From the NCBI GenBank assembly GCA_029202525.1, contig CP119325.1, forward strand, positions 310,001 to 374,000: 64,000 nt of DNA, in the 5' to 3' direction. Below the pieces are notes generated by a model. The model was not told where the DNA came from. It saw nothing but the letters and a program-made list of their open reading frames with translations, and did not search any database. Every line of letters starts with the position of its first letter. Position 1 is the stretch's first letter. Both the position numbers and the translations under genes were made by a program. The DNA comes from Candidatus Pseudomonas phytovorans. Its GTDB lineage: Bacteria > Pseudomonadota > Gammaproteobacteria > Pseudomonadales > Pseudomonadaceae. Shown piece by piece: positions 37,501 to 49,500 of this stretch.

Positions 37501-40500
37501 GATGCTGACGGTGATGGTGCCCTTGTCGACGAAGACGTCATCGCCCTGGGCCGGCGCCGAGATGGTCTTGGTGGTTTCGCCAGCGGCGAACACCACAGTT
37601 TCACCGGTGCTCAGCAGCACGGTCAGCGGTTTATCGATGGCCTGGTTCAGGGTCACCTTGAAGGTAGGCGCAGTCGCTTCGTTCACCGATTCGGTGACCG
37701 GCGTGATGCTGACTTTGACCAGGTTACCCGCACCGTTCGGCTCATCGCTGACGGTGGTGGTGACTGGGGTCTTGTCGGTTACCAGGTTTTCAAACTTGGC
37801 ATCACCCGAGACCGCAATATCGGTGATCGACTTGGTGATGGCCGGTTGACCACCTGCGTACAGGTCGTTCGGTGCCGTGATTTCCACAGTACCGGTGGCC
37901 GAACCCGGGTTGATGGTGACTTGGGTACCACCGGTCAGGGTCACAGTGACACCGCCGTGGCCAGTGACTGGCAGCTTGGTGTCTTCGCTGATCAAGATCA
38001 CGGTGTAGGTGATCTTGCCGCCTTCGACCACAGCGGTGTTATCCACCGACAGCACGGCGGTGACCTTGCTGATGGTGTCAGTCACGTTGACGGTGGCTGG
38101 GGCACCGATCTGCAGGTTTTCCAGCGGAGCACCGATTACCGACGCATCATCGATGCTGACGGTGATGGTGCCCTTGTCGACGAAGACGTCATCGCCCTGG
38201 GCCGGCGCCGAGATGGTCTTGGTGGTTTCGCCAGCGGCGAACACCAGCGTTTCGCCGGTGCTCAGGACAACAGTGAGAGCCTTGTCCAGCGCCTGATTCA
38301 AGGTAACGTTGAAGGTCGGCGCGGTGGCCTCATTCACTGTATCCACAACCGGCGTGATGCTGACTTTGACCAGGTTACCCGCACCGTTCGGCTCATCGCT
38401 GACGGTGGTGGTGACTGGGGTCTTGTCGGTTACCAGGTTTTCAAACTTGGCATCACCCGAGACCGCAATATCGGTGATCGACTTGGTGATGGCCGGTTGA
38501 CCACCTGCGTACAGGTCGTTCGGTGCCGTGATTTCCACAGTACCGGTGGCCGAACCCGGGTTGATGGTGACTTGGGTACCACCGGTCAGGGTCACAGTGA
38601 CACCGCCGTGGCCAGTGACTGGCAGCTTGGTGTCTTCGCTGATCAAGGTCACGGTGTAGGTGATCTTGCCGCCTTCGACCACAGCGGTGTTATCCACCGA
38701 CAGCACGGCGGTGACCTTGCTGATGGTGTCAGTCACGTTGACGGTGGCTGGGGCACCGATCTGCAGGTTTTCCAGCGGAGCACCGATTACCGACGCATCA
38801 TCGATGCTGACGGTGGTGGTGCCTTTGTCGACGAAGACGTCATCGCCCTGGGCCGGCGCCGAGATGGTCTTGGTGGTTTCGCCAGCGGCGAACACCACAG
38901 TTTCACCGGTGCTCAGCAGCACGGTCAGCGGTTTATCGATGGCCTGGTTCAGGGTCACGTTGAAGGTCGGCGCGGTGGCCTCATTCACTGTATCCACAAC
39001 CGGCGTGATGCTGACTTTGACCAGGTTACCCGCACCGTTCGGCTCATCGCTGACGGTGGTGGTGACCGGGGTCTTGTCGGTTACCAGGTTTTCAAACTTG
39101 GCATCACCCGAGACCGCAATATCGGTGATCGACTTGGTGATGGCCGGTTGACCACCTGCGTACAGGTCGTTCGGTGCGGTAACGAAGGCGGTGCCCGAAG
39201 CAGAACCTGCCGGAATGGTCACGACCGTGCCACCAGTCAGGGTGACGGTCACGCCGCCATGGCCAGTGACTGGCAGCTTGGTGTCTTCGCTGATCAAGGT
39301 CACGGTGTAGGTGATCTTGCCGCCTTCGACCACAGCGGTGTTATCCACCGACAGTACGGCGGTGACCTTGCTGATGGTGTCAGTCACGTTGACGGTGGCT
39401 GGGGCACCGATCTGCAGGTTTTCCAGCGGAGCACCGATTACCGACGCATCATCGATGCTGACGGTGATGGTGCCTTTGTCGACGAAGACGTCATCGCCCT
39501 GGGCCGGCGCCGAGATGGTCTTGGTAGTTTCGCCAGCGGCGAACACCAGCGTTTCGCCGGTGCTCAGGACAACAGTGAGAGCCTTGTCCAGCGCCTGATT
39601 CAAGGTAACGTTGAAGGTCGGCGCGGTGGCCTCATTCACTGTATCCACAACCGGCGTGATGCTGACTTTGACCAGGTTACCCGCACCGTTCGGCTCATCG
39701 CTGACGGTGGTGGTGACTGGGGTCTTGTCGGTTACCAGATTTTCAAACTTGGCATCACCCGAGACCGCAATATCGGTGATCGACTTGGTGATGGCCGGTT
39801 GACCACCCGCATACAGGTCGTTTGGCGCCGTGATTTCCACAGTACCGGTGGCCGAACCCGGGTTGATGGTGACTTGGGTACCACCGGTCAGGGTCACAGT
39901 GACACCGCCGTGGCCAGTGACTGGCAGCTTGGTGTCTTCGCTGATCAAGGTCACGGTGTAGGTGATCTTGCCGCCTTCGACCACAGCGGTGTTATCCACC
40001 GACAGCACGGCGGTGACCTTGCTGATGGTGTCAGTCACGTTGACGGTGGCTGGGGCACCGATCTGCAGGTTTTCCAGCGGAGCACCGATTACCGACGCAT
40101 CATCGATGCTGACGGTGGTGGTGCCTTTGTCGACGAAGACGTCATCGCCCTGGGCCGGCGCCGAGATGGTCTTGGTGGTTTCGCCAGCGGCGAACACCAC
40201 AGTTTCACCGGTGCTCAGCAGCACGGTCAGCGGTTTATCGATGGCCTGGTTCAGGGTCACGTTGAAGGTCGGCGCGGTGGCCTCATTCACTGTATCCACA
40301 ACCGGCGTGATGCTGACTTTGACCAGGTTACCCGCACCGTTCGGCTCATCGCTGACGGTGGTGGTGACCGGGGTCTTGTCGGTTACCAGGTTTTCAAACT
40401 TGGCATCACCCGAGACCGCAATATCGGTGATCGACTTGGTGATGGCCGGTTGACCACCTGCGTACAGGTCGTTCGGTGCGGTAACGAAGGCGGTGCCCGA

Positions 40501-43500
40501 AGCAGAACCTGCCGGAATGGTCACGACCGTGCCACCAGTCAGGGTGACGGTCACGCCGCCATGGCCAGTGACTGGCAGCTTGGTGTCTTCGCTGATCAAG
40601 GTCACGGTGTAGGTGATCTTGCCGCCTTCGACCACAGCGGTGTTATCCACCGACAGTACGGCGGTGACCTTGCTGATGGTGTCAGTCACGTTGACGGTGG
40701 CTGGGGCACCGATCTGCAGGTTTTCCAGCGGAGCACCGATTACCGACGCATCATCGATGCTGACGGTGATGGTGCCTTTGTCGACGAAGACGTCATCGCC
40801 CTGGGCCGGCGCCGAGATGGTCTTGGTAGTTTCGCCAGCGGCGAACACCAGCGTTTCGCCGGTGCTCAGGACAACAGTGAGAGCCTTGTCCAGCGCCTGA
40901 TTCAAGGTAACGTTGAAGGTCGGCGCGGTGGCCTCATTCACTGTATCCACAACCGGCGTGATGCTGACTTTGACCAGGTTACCCGCACCGTTCGGCTCAT
41001 CGCTGACGGTGGTGGTGACTGGGGTCTTGTCGGTTACCAGATTTTCAAACTTGGCATCACCCGAGACCGCAATATCGGTGATCGACTTGGTGATGGCCGG
41101 TTGACCACCCGCATACAGGTCGTTTGGCGCCGTGATTTCCACAGTACCGGTGGCCGAACCCGGGTTGATGGTGACTTGGGTACCACCGGTCAGGGTCACA
41201 GTGACACCGCCGTGGCCAGTGACTGGCAGCTTGGTGTCTTCGCTGATCAAGGTCACGGTGTAGGTGATCTTGCCGCCTTCGACCACAGCGGTGTTGTCCA
41301 CCGACAGTACGGCGGTGACCTTGCTGATGGTGTCAGTCACGTTGACGGTGGCTGGGGCACCGATCTGCAGGTTTTCCAGCGGAGCACCGATTACCGACGC
41401 ATCATCGATGCTGACGGTGATGGTGCCTTTGTCGACGAAGACGTCATCGCCCTGGGCCGGCGCCGAGATGGTCTTGGTAGTTTCGCCAGCGGCGAACACC
41501 AGCGTTTCGCCGGTGCTCAGGACAACAGTGAGAGCCTTGTCCAGCGCCTGATTCAAGGTAACGTTGAAGGTCGGCGCGGTGGCCTCATTCACTGTGTCCA
41601 CAACCGGGGTGATGCTGACTTTGACCAGGTTACCCGCACCGTTCGGCTCATCGCTGACGGTGGTGGTGACCGGGGTCTTGTCGGTTACCAGGTTTTCAAA
41701 CTTGGCATCACCCGAGACCGCAATATCGGTGATCGACTTGGTGATGGCCGGTTGGCCACCCGCGTACAGGTCGTTCGGTGCGGTAACGAAGGCGGTGCCC
41801 GAAGCAGAACCTGCCGGAATGGTCACGACCGTGCCACCAGTCAGGGTGACGGTCACGCCGCCGTGGCCAGTGACTGGCAGCTTGGTGTCTTCGCTGATCA
41901 AGGTCACGGTGTAGGTAATCTTGCCGCCTTCGACCACAGCGGTGTTATCCACCGACAGCACGGCGGTGACCTTGCTGATGGTGTCAGTCACGTTGACGGT
42001 GGCTGGGGCACCGATCTGCAGGTTTTCCAGCGGAGCACCGATTACCGACGCATCATCGATGCTGACGGTGATGGTGCCTTTGTCGACGAAGACGTCATCG
42101 CCCTGGGCCGGCGCCGAGATGGTCTTGGTGGTTTCGCCAGCGGCGAACACCACAGTTTCACCGGTGCTCAGCAGCACGGTCAGCGGTTTATCGATGGCCT
42201 GGTTCAGGGTCACCTTGAAGGTAGGCGCAATCGCTTCGTTCACCGATTCGGTGACCGGCGTGATGCTGACTTTGACCAGGTTACCCGCACCGTTCGGCTC
42301 ATCGCTGACGGTGGTGGTGACCGGGGTCTTGTCGGTTACCAGATTTTCAAACTTGGCATCACCCGAGACCGCAATATCGGTGATCGACTTGGTGATGGCC
42401 GGTTGACCACCTGCGTACAGGTCGTTCGGTGCGGTAACGAAGGCGGTGCCCGAAGCAGAACCTGCCGGAATGGTCACGACCGTGCCACCAGTCAGGGTGA
42501 CGGTCACGCCGCCATGGCCAGTGACTGGCAGCTTGGTGTCTTCGCTGATCAAGGTCACGGTGTAGGTGATCTTGCCGCCTTCGACCACAGCGGTGTTGTC
42601 CACCGACAGCACGGCGGTGACCTTGCTGATGGTGTCAGTCACGTTGACGGTGGCTGGGGCACCGATCTGCAGGTTTTCCAGCGGAGCACCGATTACCGAC
42701 GCATCATCGATGCTGACGGTGATGGTGCCTTTGTCGACGAAGACGTCATCGCCCTGGGCCGGCGCCGAGATGGTCTTGGTAGTTTCGCCAGCGGCGAACA
42801 CCAGCGTTTCGCCGGTGCTCAGGACAACAGTGAGAGCCTTGTCCAGCGCCTGATTCAAGGTAACGTTGAAGGTCGGCGCGGTGGCCTCATTCACTGTGTC
42901 CACAACCGGGGTGATGCTGACTTTGACCAGGTTACCCGCACCGTTCGGCTCATCGCTGACGGTGGTGGTGACTGGGGTCTTGTCGGTTACCAGGTTTTCA
43001 AACTTGGCATCACCCGAGACCGCAATATCGGTGATCGACTTGGTGATGGCCGGTTGACCACCCGCATACAGGTCGTTTGGCGCCGTGATTTCCACAGTAC
43101 CGGTGGCCGAACCCGGGTTGATGGTGACTTGGGTACCACCGGTCAGGGTGACGGTCACGCCGCCATGGCCAGTCACTGGCAGCTTGGTGTCTTCGCTGAT
43201 CAAGGTCACGGTGTAGGTGATCTTGCCGCCTTCGACCACAGCGGTGTTATCCACCGACAGCACGGCGGTGACCTTGCTGATGGTGTCGGTGACCTGAACG
43301 GTCGCCGGTGCACCGATCTGCAGGTTTTCCAGCTGGGCACCGGTCACAGTGGCCTTGTCGATGCTGACGGTGATCTGGCCCTTGTCGATGAACACGTCAT
43401 CGCCTTGCGCCGGAGCGGAGATGGTCTTGGTGGTTTCGCCAGCGGCGAACACCACGGTTTCACCGGTGCTCAGCAGCACGGTCAGCGGTTTATCGATGGC

Positions 43501-46500
43501 CTGGTTCAGGGTCACCTTGAAGGTCGGCGCGGTGGCCTCGTTCACTGTGTCCACAACCGGGGTGATGCTGACCTTGACCAGGTCGCCCTGCCCGGAAGGC
43601 TCATCCGTAACGCTGGTGCTGACCTCTGTCTTGTCCAGGGTCAGATTTTCGAACTTCCACGCATCCGCACCGCTCACCGCGTCGATAGCGTTGACCACCG
43701 GCTGGTTGGTACCGACATAGACGTTATCCGGCGCGGTTGCAGTGGCCGAACCGGTGGTGCTGTTGGCAGCTACAACCACGGTGGTGCCATCGGTGAGCTT
43801 GAAGTACAGCTCCGAATGGTTGTTGATCGGCAGACCGTCTTTGTTGGTCAGGGTGATGGTGTAAGTGATTTCGCCGCCTTCGGTCACCGAAGGACTCGCG
43901 GTCAGCTTGGCCACAACCTCGTCGATGGTGTCGGTCACTTTGACCGAAGCATCACCGCCCAACTGCAGGTTCTCGAAGGTAGCGCCAGTGGCGTCTACAG
44001 CCGACTTGATGCCCAGGCTAATCTCACCGGCATCCTGATAGACGTCGTCGCCCTGCGCAGCGTGCTCATAAGCTGCGCTGGTCTGGCCGGCCTTGATGGT
44101 AACCGTGGCATTGTTGCTCAGGGTCACGACTAGGTCGTTGGCCAGGACGGTGTTGATGTGTACGGTAAACGTCGGTTTAACGTTCTCGGCGACCGATTCC
44201 TGGTCAGCCGTGATGGTGACCTTGACGATATCGCCTTCGTTGGTGCCGCCAGGGTTACCTGGCGTGCCTGGCTCATCGGTAACCTGGGTGCTGACCGGAG
44301 TCTTGTCCAGGCTCAGGTTTTCGAACTTCCACGCATCTGCGCCGCTCACCGCGTCGATAGCATTGACTACCGGCTGGTTAGTACCGACATAGACGTTATC
44401 CGGCGCGGTTGCAGTGGCCGAACCGGTGGTGCTGTTGGCGGCTACGACGACAGTGGTGCCATCAGTGAGCTTGAAGTACAGCGCCGAATGGTTGTTGATC
44501 GGCAGACCGTCTTTGTTGGTCAGCGTGATGGTGTAGGTAATTTCGCCGCCTTCGGTAACCGAAGGACTCGCGGTCAGCTTGGCCACAACCTCGTCGATGG
44601 TGTCGGTCACTTTGACCGAAGCATCACCGCCCAACTGCAGGTTCTCGAAGGTAGCGCCAGTGGCGTCTACAGCCGACTTGATGCCCAGGCTGATTTCGCC
44701 GGAGTCTTTGTAGACGTCATCGCCCTGCGCGTCGTGGGTATACGGCGCGCTGGTTTCGCCAGCCTTGATGGTGACGGTGTCGTTGTTGCTCAGGGTCACG
44801 ACCAGGTCGTGGTCCAGCGGCTGATTGACGTGCACGGTGAAGGTCGGTTTGACGTTCTCGGCGACCGAGGTCTGGTCAGCCGTGATAGTGACCTTGATGA
44901 TGTCGCCTTCGTTGGTACCGCCAGGGTTACCCGGAGTACCTGGCTCGTCAGTAACCTGAGTGCTGACTGGAGTCTTGTCCAGGTTCAGGTTTTCAAACTT
45001 CCACGCATCCGCGCCGCTGACGGCATCGATAGCGTTGACCACCGGCTGGTTAGTACCGACATAGACGTTATCCGGCGCGGTTGCAGTGGCCGAACCGGTG
45101 GTGCTGTTGGCGGCTACGACGACAGTGGTGCCATCAGTGAGCTTGAAGTACAGCGCCGAATGGTTGTTGATCGGCAGACCGTCTTTGTTGGTCAGCGTGA
45201 TGGTGTAGGTAATTTCGCCGCCTTCGGTAACCGAAGGACTCGCGGTCAGCTTGGCCACAACCTCGTCGATGGTGTCGGTCACTTTGACCGAAGCATCACC
45301 GCCCAACTGCAGGTTCTCGAAGGTAGCGCCAGTGGCGTCTACAGCCGACTTGATGCCCAGGCTGATTTCGCCGGAGTCTTTGTAGACGTCATCGCCCTGC
45401 GCGTCGTGGGTATACGGCGCGCTGGTTTCGCCAGCCTTGATGGTGACGGTGTCGTTGTTGCTCAGGGTCACGACCAGGTCGTGGTCCAGCGGCTGATTGA
45501 CGTGCACGGTGAAGGTCGGTTTGACGTTCTCGGCGACCGAGGTCTGGTCAGCCGTGATAGTGACCTTGATGATGTCGCCTTCGTTGGTACCGCCAGGGTT
45601 ACCCGGAGTACCTGGCTCGTCAGTAACCTGAGTGCTGACTGGAGTCTTGTCCAGGTTCAGGTTTTCAAACTTCCACGCATCCGCGCCGCTGACGGCATCG
45701 ATAGCGTTGACCACCGGCTGGTTAGTACCGACATAGACGTTATCCGGCGCGGTTGCAGTGGCCGAACCGGTGGTGCTGTTGGCAGCTACAACGACTGTGG
45801 TGCCGTCGGTCAGCTTGAAGTACAGCGCCGAATGGTTGTTGATCGGCAGACCGTCTTTGTTGGTCAGCGTGATGGTGTAGGTGATTTCGCCGCCTTCGGT
45901 AACCGAAGGGGTAGCGGTCAGCTTGGCCACAACTTCGTCGATGGTGTCGGTCACTTTGACCGAGGCATCACCGCCCAACTGCAGATTCTCGAAGGTAGCG
46001 CCAGTGGCGTCCACCGCCGACTTGATGCCCAGGCTGATCTCACCACCATCCTGATAAACGTCATCGCCCTGTGCAGCGTGCTCGTACGGTGCGCTGGTCT
46101 CACCGGCCTTGATGGTGACCTGAGCATTGTTGCTCAGGGTCACGACCAGGTCGTGGTCCAGCGGCTGGTTCACGTGCACGGTGAACGTCGGCTTGACGTT
46201 TTCGGCCACCGATACCTGGTCAGCCGTAATGGTGACCTTGACGATGTCGCCTTCGTTGCCTGGAGTACCTGGCTCGTCGGTAACCTGGGTGCTGACCGGG
46301 GTCTTGTCCAGGTTCAGGTTTTCGAACTTCCACGCATCTGCGCCGCTGACGGCATCGATAGCGTTGACCACCGGCTGGTTAGTACCGACATAGACGTTAT
46401 CCGGCGCGGTTGCAGTGGCCGAACCGGTGGTGCTGTTGGCAGCTACAACGACTGTGGTGCCGTCGGTCAGCTTGAAGTACAGCGCCGAATGGTTGTTGAT

Positions 46501-49500
46501 CGGCAGACCGTCTTTGTTGGTCAGCGTGATGGTGTAGGTGATTTCGCCGCCTTCGGTGACCGAAGGGGTGGCGGTCAACTTGGCCACCACTTCATCGATG
46601 GTGTCGGTCACCTGAACGGTAGCCGCACCGCCCAGTTGCAGGTTCTCGAAGGCACGACCGTCAACGTCCACAGCCGACTTGATGCCCAGGCTGATTTCGC
46701 CGCTGTCCAGATAGACGTCGTCACCCTGTGCCGCGTGCTCGTATGGCGCGCTGGTTTCGCCCGCCTTGATAGTCACGGTCGCATTGTTGCTCAGGGTCAC
46801 GACCAAGTCGTGATCCAGTGCGGTGTTGATGTGCACGGTGAACGTCGGTTTGACGTTCTCGGCCACCGAAGCCTGGTCGGCAGTGATGGTGACCTTGACC
46901 AGGTCGCCTTCGTTGTTGCCGCCTGGGTTGCCCGGGGTGCCTGGCTCGTCGGTGACGGTGGTGCTGACCGGGGTCTTGTCCAGGGTCAGCTGTTCGAACT
47001 TGCCGACGTCAGCGCCAGCAACAGAAGCGATCGACTGCACCACGGGGGTGTTGCTGCCAACGTAGACGTTGTCCGGAGCAGTGACGGTGATCGAACCGGT
47101 AGTGCCATTGGCCGGCACGGTGATAACGGTCTTGCCGTCGCTCAGCGTGAAGGTCAGGGCACTGTGGTTGTTGATCGGCAGACCATCTTTGTTGGTCAGG
47201 GTGATGGTGTAGGTGATCTCGCCGCCTTCGGTGACCGAAGGGGTGGCGGTCAGTTTGGCAACAACTTCACTGATAGTGTCCGATATCTCGACGGTAGCCG
47301 GGCCACCCAAGGCCAGCTTCTCGAAGGTGGCACCCGCAACTGTAGCGTCGGTAACGCTGAGGGTGATGGAGCCAGCGTCGTGGTAGACGTCATCGCCCTG
47401 AGCCGGAGTCTTGTACTCGACTTCGGTCTTACCGGCTTCGATCGTCACGGTATCGCCGTTCGACAGGGTAACAGTCAGCGGCCGGTCAAGTGCCTGGCTC
47501 ACCTTCACAGTGAAGGAAGGCTGCTGGTCCTCGGTCACATTGCCATTGCTGACGATGCTTACAGTGACGGTATCGATGCTGTCATTGATGACAGTCGAAG
47601 CTGGGGTCGGATTCGGGGTCAGTTGCTCGAAGTTGCCCCCGGTGGCGCCTTCAATGGTGACGCTGACGGTCGAGCCGTTGTTGTAGACATCGTTCGCCGG
47701 GGTCTGGAAATCAACGCTGCCCTGGGTCTTGCCGGCTTCAACGGTAATGGTCTGGCCATTGGACAGGGTCACAGTTACCGGAGTCTGGGCAGGATTGCTC
47801 AGGGTCACGGTGTAGGTGATCACGCCACCTTCGGTGACCGACGGGCTCGCCGTCAGGGTCGCGGTGGTGGTGTCGACCGAGTCATTGATCGTGGTCTGGG
47901 CCGGAGTCGGATTCGGGGTCAGTTGCTCGAAGTTGCCGCCAGTGGCGTTTTCGATGGTGACGCTGACGGTCGAGCCGTTGTTGTAAACATCGTTGGCCGG
48001 GGTCTGGAAATCAACGCTGCCCTGGGTCTTGCCGGCTTCAACGGTGATGGTCTGGCCGTTGGACAGGGTCACGGTTACCGGAGTCTGGGCAGGATTGCTC
48101 AGCGTCACGGTGTAGGTGATCACGCCACCTTCAGTGACGCTTGGCGAAGCAGTCAAGGTCGCAGTGGTGGTGTCGACCGAATCATTGATCGTGGTCTGGG
48201 CCGGGGTCGGATTCGGCGTCAGCTGTTCGAAGTTACCGCCAGTGGCGTTTTCGATGGTGACGCTGACGGTCGAGCCGTTGTTGTAAACATCGTTCGCCGG
48301 GGTCTGGAAATCAACGCTGCCCTGGGTCTTGCCGGCTTCAACGGTGATGGTCTGGCCATTGGACAGAGTCACGGTCACCGGAGTCTGGGCAGGATTGCTC
48401 AGGGTCACGGTGTAGGTGATCACGCCACCTTCGGTGACCGACGGGCTCGCCGTCAGGGTCGCGGTGGTGGTGTCGACCGAATCGTTGATCGTGGTCTGGG
48501 CCGGAGTCGGGTTCGGCGTCAGCTGCTCGAAGTTACCGCCGGTGGCGCCTTCAATGGTGACGCTGACGGTCGATCCATTGTTGTAGACATCGTTCGCCGG
48601 GGTCTGGAAATCAACGCTGCCCTGGGTCTTGCCGGCTTCAACGGTAATGGTCTGGCCATTGGACAGAGTCACGGTTACCGGAGTCTGGGCAGGGTTGCTC
48701 AGGGTTACGGTGTAAGTGATCACACCGCCTTCAGTGACGCTTGGCGAAGCAGTCAGGGTCGCAGTGGTGGTGTCGACCGAATCGTTGATCGTGGTCTGGG
48801 CCGGAGTCGGATTCGGCGTCAATTGCTCGAAGTTACCGCCGGTGGCGCCTTCAATGGTGACGCTGACGGTCGAGCCATTGTTGTAGACATCGTTGGCCGG
48901 GGTCTGGAAGTCGACACTGCCCTGGGTTTTGCCCGCTTCAACGGTGATGGTCTGGCCATTGGACAGAGTCACGGTTACCGGAGTCTGGGCAGGATTGCTC
49001 AGGGTCACGGTGTAAGTGATCACGCCACCTTCGGTGACCGACGGGCTCGCCGTCAGGGTCGCGGTGGTGGTGTCGACCGAATCGTTGATCGTGGTCTGGG
49101 CCGGGGTCGGGTTCGGCGTCAGCTGCTCGAAGTTACCGCCGGTGGCGCCTTCAATGGTGACGCTGACGGTCGAGCCATTGTTGTAGACATCGTTCGCCGG
49201 GGTCTGGAAGTCGACACTGCCCTGGGTCTTGCCGGCTTCAACGGTGATGGTCTGGCCGTTGGACAGGGTCACAGTCACCGGAGTCTGGGCAGGGTTGCTC
49301 AAGGTCACGGTGTAGGTGATCACGCCACCTTCGGTGACGCTTGGCGAAGCAGTCAGGGTCGCAGTGGTGGTGTCGACCGAATCGTTGATCGTGGTCTGGG
49401 CCGGAGTCGGGTTCGGCGTCAGCTGCTCGAAGTTACCGCCAGTGGCGTTTTCGATGGTGACGCTGACGGTTGAGCCGTTGTTGTAAACATCGTTCGCCGG

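Noticed and set aside
30595..44133. Plus-strand open frame of 4,512 codons opposite lapA
   Set aside because: It is antisense to the repeats: because the 651-bp unit is a multiple of three, one stop-free unit on the opposite strand stays open through every copy. It has no start signal or domain and dissolves outside the array. The same applies to 44158-49473 (1,771 codons) and 49723-50943.
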